This document shows positions 26,868 through 37,737 of a stretch of DNA of 64,000 nucleotides, in pieces. A model generated the notes under the pieces. The model saw only the letters and a list, made by a program, of their open reading frames with translations. It made no database searches and was not told where the DNA came from. Every line of letters starts with the position of its first letter. Positions within the stretch are counted from its first letter, which is position 1. Source of the stretch: Nemopilema nomurai (lineage: Eukaryota; Cnidaria; Scyphozoa; Rhizostomeae; Rhizostomatidae); contig ML133496.1 of NCBI GenBank assembly GCA_003864495.1, forward strand, positions 2,633,631-2,697,630, in the 5' to 3' direction. The position numbers were made by a program, and so were the translations under genes.

Positions 26868-29800
26868 CTTTGCAATGCGGAATGTAAGTCTTTCACTGCT
26901 ACAATCCTTTACAACAAGTAATTGAATCTCTGCCATTGTAAAGCGATCTCATAACTGTATGGTATATTTGCAATGCAGCGACGAAAACATTTCAACTACC
27001 ATCTTGGAATATGTCATCAGGCGGTTTGTCTGTGACGGGTTCGATCTTCGCAAAAGATTGCTTTGAAAACCTGGTTTGCAGCGCATAGGTCTAAAATGTA
27101 AGGCAAACCAAGCTCATTAGATATTCATGGAAATTTAGGGTCATGCCTATTAGATTAAATTCAAATTTCTAGTTTTCTAATTAAAACATATGTCCACAGC
27201 TTTGCTGCGTAGTTTGAAATATTGAAAGGCAATGAAGGCTGCCTATATTTTCTTTTTTTGTTTAGTTGACAACAATGATGAAAATGATTGAAAATGATTT
27301 GAAGCCAATGATCTATGATTTTCAATCAATCAATCACTCAATCGATCGATCGATCGATTAATCAAGCATCAGTTAATCAATCAATCAAGTTTCATTCAAG
27401 CAGCCATTACTTACAATATATGATTGCCGGACGTTGTACAGAATTGACATGGCTCGCTACAACTCTTTAAAAATCCTGACCCCGTAGTCTTGTAGTTTTT
27501 GTACCCGATATGTGTGGTAGAATTCAAATATCAATACACACAAAATTTTTAGCAATAATCAAGAAGAATTCTTCTATAAATTGCAAGTTAGCATTTGCTT
27601 TAAGCTCTTAAAGTCAATGCATGATGTAAAAACTTTCAAACAAATAGAATGAGGGCTTCTATATAAGAATGCGAAATAGTGATTCTAGGAGCACTTTTGA
27701 GAAATATTTCTTCTAAAAGCAGCATGAGATGTGCCTGTAATGTGGAAATTGTTTACAGAAGCAAATAGCGATAATTAATAGTTACATATTTTCTCGGTCT
27801 GCCAATCGGGCGCTTGGGCTTTGGCGGTGGTTTGGGCTAGAAGGGAAACGAAGACTGCTCACTTTGATTTGCATTCGTTAACAGAAAAACAGATGACATG
27901 ATGAAAAGAACTGGCCCCAAAACTGATGATTGAGGCAACACAAACACGGATTTGGGAGGGGGGATTTGGGAGGGGGGATTTGTGAAAGGGGATTTGGAAA
28001 GGGGGATATTCCAGTGCACAATTACTAATGGGAAGCACAAGGCAACGACAATGTGGATGATAGAAACCACCACAGCAACAAACAAATATTGCAGTTAAGG
28101 AGCAATGACGTCATAGGAGATCACTGATAGCAGCTGCTGGTCTGTGGAGTGATCCTCCGCAGGAACTTCGCATCAAACTGATGCAATACACGTGAAGCAG
28201 GAAACACATTAAAGAACTGGGGAAAGAGCTGCATCTTTGCTAGGGACTGGGTCCGATTCCTTTGATAACGTTTAAATATTTGCTTCGGAGTTTCGACATG
28301 TGTTTGAGAGCTGTTTGAAATGAATATTCAAAATGAGAAGGGAGCGAGGTCATTGGAGTTTTTACACGATAAACAACCGTTCGCTCGATGTCAATGCTAC
28401 ATTAATCGAACAAGCAAAAACATTGAGCAAGCAAAAACATCGAACAAGCAAAAACAGATCATTTTCCTTAGGAGCAAAAAAATATGGTGTTAGGCCCTTC
28501 AGGTGAAGCATTGCCAACGAAAAGTGAGAATACTGGAGATGAGAGGAAGCTCTATTTAAAAAAAGGTCGTCTGAGGCAGTAGCTTATGTACCTATAACCT
28601 ATAATAGGGAGGCCCTATGTAAGGAAATGGGTGGCCTATCATAAAAGCCACGCCTTCAGATTGCATTCTTCTCCCTTTATAAACAGTTCTTCGGGATCTT
28701 ATCTGTCTATGTGCAAGTAAGTAGGGTTGGACATTTTTGCAGGTTTTCTGGCACTGCTTTTGGTTTTATTGCTAGAATATGTTACCAATTATTTTAACGG
28801 AATAGTGACACGAAATTTGGCAGCAAATCTTGCCCAATTCTAGAGAATTATGATACTTAAACATGGTTTTGAGAGTTTCCGAACGTTCTGGTTCGTTTCA
28901 GGGGGTAAAAACCCCGTTGAAAAGGCATCTCGTGACACCATGACGTAGAAGTTGGAGATTTCCTTATAAGCTTGTGCATGAAAATATTGGGTAAAATTTC
29001 AGGCGGAAGCTTAATTTTGGTCACATTGCTTGGATCAATTTACGGCAATTCAGCCGGCCCTCGAGCGGTGACTCATGCATAGTCTACAGTTTCGACTTTT
29101 TAAAACCAAAGAGCTTCTGGCTATTGCCAAAACAATGCTCTCGAGGACAGAATTGAATCGAGCGATGAGGATGATTAGAAATAGACCATGGTAAGGTCAT
29201 GCTTATTCAATTTCACATACTTTGAATTTTACTGTGATTAAAGTACTTTGTGATGCAAAATCCGCGTGACTATTTCATCTTTCATGGTATAACGCGATCT
29301 ATCTGTCTTCAATAACGAAGGAAAACCATGATTAGCCACGCCATTCGTGCTACAACGAACGGAGAAAGCGAAGAAGTAAGGGGATTCCTTTAATGAAGAC
29401 GGGGGGAGGGATTAAACAATCCTTGCAGCCTTGCATCAATGGTAACAGATGTGGGTAGGTAGGTTTTAGTGGTAAAACTAGAATGGGCATTTACTAGGTA
29501 TCGAATGAATCGAAGCGGTAATTTTGGACACTGTCTAACGGCCTTTTTTCCTTTTATTCAAACAAGAAAGACTGTGGCTTCGGACAGGAAACCAAGCAAA
29601 GGGAGTACAACCATAATGAGACTTCAGGAGACTTTCAGGTAGATGAAAACGGCTTGTCTTTCAATTATCATGGCCATAAATCCAGAAAAAGTAGCAAAGT
29701 GTGGTAAATGCTTCTCAATATACCATTGAAAGCACGTTATCCTTTCTTTGCCGCTTGAAAATCCTTTCTTAATGCCATCATAACAATAAACATCAGGGGA

Positions 29801-32800
29801 CATTGTCACGACATGGTGGCATTTCACCCATTTTTGGGGGGAATAATTTAAAAGGATCCGTGAATGACTACTGGTAAAAGACTCTTACTAGGCCACAAAA
29901 GATAGCCTCTCTCTAGATATTAGCAGTCTCAGTTTCAAATGATGAATGATTACCATGATTATTAATGTTCTAGGCCATAAAAATATTATTCAGTAAAATT
30001 CTAGGTTAAAGATAGCTAAAATGATAGTGGTTATTGGTTGGCTACCGCATTATCCGCTGCCTGTGAGATATTTGCCCCGACAGACAACTACTGCAATTCT
30101 TACCTTGAACATAGGCATGGAGAACATAAGTATTGCCTAGGCATTGAGAATCGAGAGTGAAGACTTTTTAAGTCCCTCGGTACACAAAAAAGTTCAGGGA
30201 AAAACTAAAATTTAAGCAAACGACATCCTTGTTGAATAACAGTTCGCTTAAAGCCAATCATTAAAAAACAACGAATACATAAATTTAGTCTAGATACCTT
30301 CGGGTTCTTGTTCTTCGCGCCTTTAGGTCTCCCCCTGCCCCTTCGTACAACAGGTTCACTTGAAGACACATCAGCTGCTACAGCACCCTAGATGAAAGAC
30401 AAAAAGTGGTAAACTTTTGGAAATTGAAAAGTGAAGAACCCTTTCAAAGAACGGGTAACCTGTAGAAAGAATTTTAGAGAGGACATTTTAGGCAGTTTCT
30501 TTTTAATCTTATGTAAAGCTGTTTTGTTATCAGTATACTATTGTTGATTCTGGCGGTTGCAGCTAGAGGTATGAATGTAGATGTTAACTAGTTGCTTTGA
30601 ATGATGTTGATACAACCTTGCTTGAACAACGCTTAAGTTTATTTAATGTCTCCTTGCAGCTTCAGTAAGCATTAATAATCATGAAACTTTTGGAACTTCA
30701 GTAAACGTTAATAATTATGAAACCTTCTGAACTTTAGTAAACATGGATAATTATGAAACCATTAGATCTTTAGTAAACATGGATAACTATAAAAACCTTT
30801 GGAACTTCAGTAAACGTGAATTATTATGAAACCTTTGGAACTTCAGTAAACATGACTAATTATGAAACCTTTGGAACTTCAGTAAACGTTTATAATTATG
30901 AAACCTTCTGAGCTTTAGTAAACATGGATAATTATGAAACCATTAGATCTTTAGTAAACATGGATAATTATGAAACCATTAGATCTTTAGTAAACATGGA
31001 TAATTACAAAAACCGTTGGAACTTCAGTAAACCTGAATTATTATAAAACCTTTGGAACTTCAGTGAACGTTAATAATTATGAAACCTTCTGAGCTTCAGT
31101 AAACATGGATAATTATGAAACCATAAGATCTTTAGTAAACATGGATAATTATAAAAACCTTTGGAACTTCAGTAAACGTGAATTATTATAAAACCTTTGG
31201 AACTTCAGTGAACGTTAATAATTATGAAACCTTCTGAGCTTCAGTAAACATGGATAATTATGAAACCATTAGATCTTTAGTAAACATGGATGATTATAAA
31301 AACCTTTGGAACTTCAGTAAACGTGAATTATTATAGAACCTTTGGAACTTCAGTAAACGTGAATTATTATAGAACCTTTGGAACTTCAGTAAACGTTTAT
31401 AATTATGAAACCTTCTGAGCTTTAGTAAACATGGATAATTATGAAACCATTAGATCTTTAGTAAACATGGATGATTATAAAAACCTTTGGAACTTCAGTA
31501 AGGTGAATTATTATGAAACCTTTGGAACTTCAGTAAACGTTTATAATTATGAAACCTTCTGAGCTTCAGTAAACATGGATAATTATGAAACCATTAGATC
31601 TTTAGTAAACATGAATAATTATAAAAACCTTTGGAACTTCAGTAAACGCGAATTAATATGAAACCTTTGGAACTTCAGTAAACTCGACGCTGAAGATAAA
31701 AATATATACTGTATCTAGAATCATATCCTTGCATTTTCATCCGAGCGAAAACCAGATCTCCCAAAACTGATGAGAGAAAAAGGCTCGGTTACCATTAAGT
31801 TCGTAACTGTCCCAAAATTGGTCGACAAGAACGTCAAGAAATACGAGAGCATTGAGGCATATTGATTAATGGCGAAGTAACTTGAAACTATGAAGGAGCG
31901 GTAGCCAGTAAGGAATGTTTGAAATATTTGTGATAATCTCGTCTGTTAGCAAAGGGTATCGCATTTGGTAACCAGGAAAGAGTTTCTAAGCACTAATAAA
32001 TATCATGGGATTTAAACGCATACAAAAAATGCGTCTTGTTGTCGATTAGTTTTGTAAAGAAGGCTTGCAGTACGGGGGACAGGGGGATGCATCCCCTTGC
32101 GTTACATTGGGCTTGGTCGCGAGAAAAGCATTAGTTAGGCCACCAAGGCGTCGCAATTACCGAGCTCGTTTTGCAGTAAATAAGTATTAACCGAGCGAGG
32201 AGTAGCGTTAAGCCTCGTATAATGTTGGTTTCGTGACAAATGCTGTTCCAGGGGTAGGCGTATCATTATCCTCTTTCACCTACAGGCCTGATTAAAGCTT
32301 GTGAAATTCCTTTACGGGTATTCGGGGTTGGGAGAAACTCCACTGCATTGCAAAAATTAAATTCTACGACATTTCCGTTTTTGTTCTGCAGTCGAAATAC
32401 GTACTACAGAAACGTCATGCTGATGACAGCAAAGTATATCTGATTTATCATAATAGGTTAGGAAATTCTCCTTCTGTGCGCACTTCAGGGCTAAACCAAT
32501 GTTGGAGCTAGGACAGGTAAATGGCTTGAAAAGGAGATACCTGCCTACAGTCTAAGCTCTCCATTGCTCGCATAATTTTTAATTTGTTCTGCATTTCGAA
32601 ACGCTTCCACCTCTATCCCTGAAGATGATTAGCTAAACTGTATAATACTACTGATACCAACGTGAAGCTCGTTTGTGAAGTAGAAAGAAGATACCCCACT
32701 TATAAGAGATTCGAGCACTTTAAAGAAATAAGAGCGAAGTTTCAGTTCAAATCGCGTTTTTCGACACCCTCTCTAGTGATTGCCCTACCAAAATGACGCG

Positions 32801-34518
32801 AAACCCGAAGAGCCTAGAGGAGGTAGCCTTCCATTCATCTGTTGGATCGACGCTGCCTCTCGGGTTTCTGTATAAGTACAATAACCGAAGATGTGTGGCC
32901 TAATTGGCCGGCCAGACTAGAAAACATTGTCGTATGACATCCATGTTTTAAGAATGTTTCACGAAATGTTTTCTAGTCTGGCTACCGTGTTTTATGACAA
33001 ATTCAGTTAAAACGTTGTAACACCAATGTTTGTAGATCATCATACAACATCTGGTGACAATGTTTTCTAGTTTGGCCGGGCCTTAAAGATGGCCCAGTCA
33101 CCCAAGAGCGGAGACAAAATTGAGAAATTCTCTAGCCACGCCTTTTTTCTGCTCTCGTGAATTCTTTTAACTTTGTAATTTTTCTTACGTGAATGTTCCA
33201 GAGCTTGGATATTCTTAACTATCTTCGGCTTAAATCCTAGGTATTTTCTTAAATTGCATTTAATTGCATGGTCTGCGCGAAAACAAAGGTTGTTTTGATG
33301 TGATAGAAAAAATTCCCCGTGGAATGAATTTGGAGGTAGCGTGACTGGTCACTCTGAACTGCTTAGCTAACGAACTCAATCAGACAAAACTTCTCATCGA
33401 CATTTCATAAATCTGAAACTAATATTGTTCTTGAAAAGACGCCACTATCTTACCACTGCCTTGATTCGTGATTCAAACGATTTAATCTAAATGATTAAAA
33501 ATGCTTTTGACTCTGGTTGTCTGTTTTCTGGTCCTCTGTTATTATTGATGAGAGCATTATCGATTCTTTTTATGTAATCATAAAAATTAACTCACATTTA
33601 CTTAAATGCTGATCATCTCTTTCAAAATATATATCGTTATTTCCCTTGAAATTTCAAAATCCAATTTCTAAAGTTAATAATGATTTGGTCTTCGTAAACT
33701 ATGGCTGATTTCAGTTCGATTTTCTATTATTATTTATATAAACAAAATGATCAATTTCTAGAACAAGATTAGACCTAGTTATTTAGAAGTTATTACTTTT
33801 TCTGACTTTTCAAAGCAGATCTGTCATAACAAGAAAAGGAAGGGACCGGTACTTCCATTACAAAGTTCGTATATACCTCTTCTCGTTCGTTAATGGCATC
33901 AATTATCTAGGCACGAATAGGGATGTCAAATAAAGCATTTGTTTTAAAACTCTTATTACAACATCTCTGGCATCAGTACCTGGCACACTGAAGGGGGGTA
34001 ATGGCACACAAGTACTTGTTGGTATGAACAATCTATTACCAAATATTCCTTTGCTGCCAGATTAATTCGTTTGAAGTGTGGCATTTATTTTCTTGGTGCA
34101 CTTATATACAATACTTGGCTTCCCTTTGCTTTCTAGGTTCTTGAATCAATTGCGTGCTTCAAGCTACGAAAACAACTAAGATAAATAAAATCTCTTGCAA
34201 TCAAAACAGTCGTGTAATTGTTTCGATTAGACATAATACACTAGTTATTTACCTCTTTAAAACCACAGCTCTCGCCATGAAAAGGTAAATAATCGAATTT
34301 CTATTTCGAATCTGCAAAAAGACTCTTACCTCTGCTGTTGGTGAGGTCCCTATGTCCGTGGAGACGGGGGTTGCTACTTGCACAGAGTTACCAGTCTCGC
34401 CAGGTTTGCTGTTTTCGACCGATTTATCGTCTTCATTTGGTCCTTGATTTCCCTGATTGCTTTCTGAGTTCTTCTCTGACGTTTCTGGACTTATTTCGAC
34501 TGCTGGATCAGTAGACAT
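26868..34518 (-). CDS. AT-hook protein, 5' exons (2 AT-hooks)
   Basis: Exons in order: 34518-34330, 30387-30298, 27836-27786, 27090-27000, and probably 26898-26868. The start is ATG at 34518 (MSTDPAVEISPETSEKN), followed by a Ser/Glu/Asn-rich disordered exon. Exon 2 encodes VRRGRGRPKGAKNKNPK and exon 3 encodes PPPKPKRPIGRPRKY. GRGRP and IGRPRK are AT-hook cores, which insert into the minor groove of AT-rich DNA, as in HMGA proteins. Exon 4 encodes RFSKQSFAKIEPVTDKPPDD and ends in phase 1. From there the 31-base exon at 26898-26868 (AVKDLHSALQ, ends in phase 2) and the membrane exon at 22460 (starts in phase 1) are both possible continuations. The short exon can join in phase to the exon at 19913. 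Likely nuclear and DNA-binding; the C-terminus is not settled. Exons 1-4 have good splice sites. Confidence 0.6.
27322..27388. repeat. ATCA/ATCG simple repeat
   Basis: A run of ATCAATC and ATCGATCG units in the intron between exons 27000-27090 and 27786-27836. Confidence 0.85.
27952..28011. repeat. G-rich minisatellite
   Basis: Four imperfect copies of a 14-16 base unit of GGATTTGGGAGGGG type follow the AT-hook exon 3 region. The plus strand has several runs of four to six G within 60 bases, so a G-quadruplex is possible. It is C-rich on the transcribed-gene sense strand. Confidence 0.75.
28407..28456. repeat. 16-bp repeat, three copies
   Basis: Three tandem copies of GAACAAGCAAAAACAT or GAGCAAGCAAAAACAT lie in the intron between AT-hook exons 2 and 3. 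Confidence 0.8.
30658..31682. repeat. 36/37-bp minisatellite with higher-order structure, about 28 units
   Basis: Units carry a TTCAGTAAAC or TTTAGTAAAC core followed by an AATTAT block and GAAACC. At least four unit types recur in order, ending CCTTCTG, CCATTAG, CCTTTGG (after AAAAA) and CCTTTGG (after ATTAT), so the array repeats at about 145 bases on a larger scale. It lies in the first intron of the AT-hook gene. No reading frame runs through it. Confidence 0.9.
31683..34329. other. First intron of the AT-hook gene, repeat-free part plus MITE
   Basis: Apart from the inverted-repeat element at 32906-33082, this stretch shows only AT-rich intron sequence. No exon with consistent splice sites and frame was found. 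Confidence 0.4.
32906..33082. mobile_element. MITE-like element with about 27-bp terminal inverted repeats
   Basis: The left end reads GGCCGGCCAGACTAGAAAAC and continues ATTGTCG. The right end (about 33055-33082) is its reverse complement with two or three changes (GACAATGTTTTCTAGTTTGG). A third inverted copy, AATGTTTTCTAGTCTGG, lies at about 32965-32981 and forms a perfect 17-base stem with the left end. The body is about 180 bases with no coding capacity. This is the form of a non-autonomous DNA transposon. A target-site duplication is not clear. Confidence 0.7.
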
Positions 34519-37170
34519 AGCCGCGGAAAACTATCGTTAACCTTGCTCGTTGTGTGACAGTTGGTGAAGGCCCCAGGATCACGAGATCCATGATTCTGGG
34601 CCACTTCGGAGCTGGCCGTTGCAAGAGCAAATGTTGTCATTCATTGAAGTGATTATCTCAAACTACAAGAGTTAGGTGCCGCGTGATTCGAGATACGAGC
34701 GACTCTGTCGTTTCCCTGGCTCTCTCTAGGAATCAGCCAGTCTTTTCTATGAATCACTCCGGCTTACACACTGTGAGTACACGTTTCGGCAATGTTTACA
34801 ATGCGTAGTATGAGAGCTAAAATATTGACCCACTCTCATTGACCACTTTATTTGTGTGCGCAATCGTGGGATTGGCTCTTTGCTCATTCATCAGTCACAT
34901 GATTGGCTAAGACGGTCCATTCTTCCTCCACCTTTCATCGCGCTTCCAATTCCGAAGTGCACGCACGCCTCCGCTTGCCGAAAACCATGTCGTTATCACG
35001 TGGAATCCAGTTTCACTTCCAGTCATTTGCTCAACCAAATCAAATTTCAACATTGTCTTCCTTGCGATGGGGACCCTTTCTGGGGGGCCATAGTTTAAGT
35101 CACGCATGCGCATTTGAGTTTCCCGAGACTGCTCCAAATTTAAGGAAAATCAAAAATTTGGATATTGCCTACTTTTTATGCAATTATTGTCTTGAGAGAT
35201 ACATTTAAAGGAAATATCGAAGCTACAATATTCTCAATAAGACAGTGATCTGTCTTCAGCAGAAAATGGAATTTGGCAGAAAATGAACACAATTTTATGG
35301 ACAACCCCTTTCGTAAAAAGAGGGATCAATATTGAATATCCCTTCGATTACTCGCTTATTTTTCGATTACTTTCTCAATAATTTTCCTGGCTGCAATGAA
35401 AATTCAGATTTTTTTACCTGCCACTTTCTTAGGGTTCTCGGGGCTAAATCTTATCTTGCGCTCCCACTAATTAGGCCCCCCTAGTACCCGCCAACCCTGC
35501 TCTCAGAATCAACAAGGTCACGCTGTTTGCTTCCAAAGTCAACTCAGAGATCTCGTGACTCAGTGATAGCTAAAGAATAGACACACCCTGCATTTTTGTG
35601 ATTCTCAGGATTTTATTCCAACTTTCGATCACATTCCAAGCTGTTGATCCGGGTCATCTGATCCTGGTTAATTTCCACGAAATGGCAACGGCACATATAA
35701 TCTTCGGGGTGGGATGGAGTGAAAGAAGCTCGAAGATGCTAAAGAAGTGCTTGAATTTTACGGGGGCTACAAATTTTCTGCCCGAATGAGCTTTTTAAAC
35801 TTCAGCTTTTAACAGCACAGGGTTAGAAAAATCATATCATTACGTTATGTTACCCTATGTTATGGTATGTTACACTTATAACAGGGCCGGCGATTTGTAT
35901 TCGAAAGTGGGGGGAAGGGGGGGCTAAAATTTGGTTACGATTATGAACTTCCTTCCATTACTTCTACATGGTCTTGAAAAGTATTTTGCTCTACAAGAAA
36001 GTGGGCCCTGTTTCGCTGGCCCTGCACAAAGATTCTGGTTTGCCCGAATACATTGTAGATTTTGTTGTGAATATTTACCCAACTGACATTTTCTTGTTTC
36101 CAACTTGGGAGGTGAGGCCCTTGCCCCCTGGCCCCTACGCCTTTATGAAGATGCATATATGCTTCTTTCAATGCCTTAAACTTTCTTATAAAAATTATTT
36201 TATCAGAATATTGTGCCAAGTTCTTAAAAAAGTTAAGAAAAAGCTCGACGTTGAGATGTTTTTGAAATATAGCGTTCCATCACTGTTCATGCATAGTAAC
36301 GTAAAACTTCACAGTTTTTCGTTAACATAGTATGAAGGAAGTTTTACTGCTAAAAAGAGGAAATAGCTGCGAACGTTTGAGGGCTTGGCTGATAAAACTT
36401 TTTATAAACACGTGCATCTTTTAGTTTCGTTTCAGGTTATCTAATGCTTTGCTGAGGTTTAATTGCAATGCCACTTTTCGTGTAATATGGCTTACAAGCC
36501 TACAAAGACGTTTGTTGTCAGCTTGAAGTTTAACATAGGCTTTTCTTGGGGGGGGGGGGCATGCCAAATTTTTCCACGAAAAAGACAAGAAAGTCCTTTT
36601 AGTTTACTTAGACAGTTTTTAGCACAATCGGTTAAGCAGGGAAAGGAACAGTAATGCTTAAAATAACTGAAAACTAAGCCAATTGAGAAAATGAAGATAC
36701 CCAAGGCTTTCTGTTGGGGATTGGGAGAAACATCCCTCCCAGTTCTCTCCAGGATCGCTTTTGGCAATTTATTTAAATTCGAAAAGAAAACGAGAGGGGG
36801 GTATTATTTAAGATATTTCCCTTTTTACCCGAAACTTTATGCATTAAAAACTGCCACTTTAGGTTAGTAAAAATAAGGTGTTTTCAAGCATTGGAAAGGG
36901 CGCTTCCAACATTAAAACGGAGATTTTCTTACCTTGAAAGGGGCTTCTTCTGGTATTAAAAGGGTCTGGTCCTAAAAATTTTGCGGCTACGTCCCATGCA
37001 TCGGCTTTGACCTCCTTCATAGGAATTTGGAATCCTAAGAGTGGCAGAGGAGCCCAGAACTGTGTAAAAATTTCATGATAAAGAGGCTATTTCATAATAG
37101 GCAATTTGTTTGGTGATAGAAACATTGGTTTGTTGTCTGCGAGAAGGCATTGAAAGTTTGGAAGACAGCA
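34519..37170. other. Intergenic region between AT-hook gene and SUI1 gene
   Basis: No gene is supported. It probably holds the AT-hook gene promoter on its left side; a GCATGCGCA near 35104 resembles half of an NRF-1 site. A G-run lies at about 36549-36559. Open frames at 35941-36330 on both strands have no recognisable domain and overlap each other. Confidence 0.4.
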
Positions 37171-37737
37171 ATGCCTAAAAATAATAAGAAAACACAGCAA
37201 CCTGAGGACGAGCGAGAAGGACGACCACCAGATATTACTTTTGGTTGCTTCATCAAGCAAGCAAAGACTCGGGGAAGTCGAAATGTAATGGATAGCATAG
37301 TCGATAAGACAGCTCCAAGCGAGATGACAAAGTCAGCATCAAGCACGTTGGCGGATGACCAACAAAGTCGATCTGTCGAAAAATATCTAGAAAAAGAAAT
37401 GGAATTTAACAGTGATCAAGTGGGAGAAAAGAGCAGTGCTTGTGCTATGGGAGAAAATTTAGTTGACGAAAATTTCAAAGTGATGCGGACCAAAAAGGGA
37501 GGGTTTCCTGTTTATTTGGAAAAACGTGCAAAAGGAAAGAAAGTGACTGTTATTCGCCAGGTTTCTGGAAATTCTAAGATTTTGTTGCAGCTGCTGAAGA
37601 CAAAATTTGGAACAGGAGGTCTTTTCAAAACTGGAGAAGTTGAAATACAAGGAGACTTTGAAGAAAAAGTTGTGAAATTCTTGAAGGAAAACACCCAGTT
37701 CATGATTCAATACAATGGTGGAGCTTTGAACTCATGA
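37171..37737 (+). CDS. Intronless SUI1/eIF1-domain protein, YciH-like core
   Basis: A single 188-codon frame with ATG at 37171 (MPKNNKKTQQPEDE) and stop TGA at 37735. Residues 1 to about 105 are charged, low in structure and not recognised. Residues about 107-188 form a SUI1 domain: VMRTKKGGFPVYLEKRAKGK, KVTVIRQVSG, LLQLLKTKFGTGGLFKTGEV, EIQGDFEEKVVKFL. The FGTGG..KTGEVEIQGD block is closer to the YciH/SUI1 form (CGCGG..K.G.IEIQGD) than to canonical eIF1. SUI1 proteins bind the small ribosomal subunit and act in start-codon selection, so a translation role is plausible but inferred. An in-frame TTG lies 21 bases upstream; the ATG is preferred. The lack of introns, unlike every neighbour, suggests a retrocopy or an ancestrally intronless gene. 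The frame is intact. Confidence 0.8.
   Translation: MPKNNKKTQQPEDEREGRPPDITFGCFIKQAKTRGSRNVMDSIVDKTAPSEMTKSASSTLADDQQSRSVEKYLEKEMEFNSDQVGEKSSACAMGENLVDENFKVMRTKKGGFPVYLEKRAKGKKVTVIRQVSGNSKILLQLLKTKFGTGGLFKTGEVEIQGDFEEKVVKFLKENTQFMIQYNGGALNS

Noticed and set aside
30658..31682. CRISPR-like regular spacing
   Set aside because: Units are contiguous with no unique spacers; it is a eukaryotic minisatellite.
35941..36330. Overlapping open frames of 92 and 120 codons on opposite strands
   Set aside because: No recognisable motif; both strands are open by chance and no splice partner is seen.
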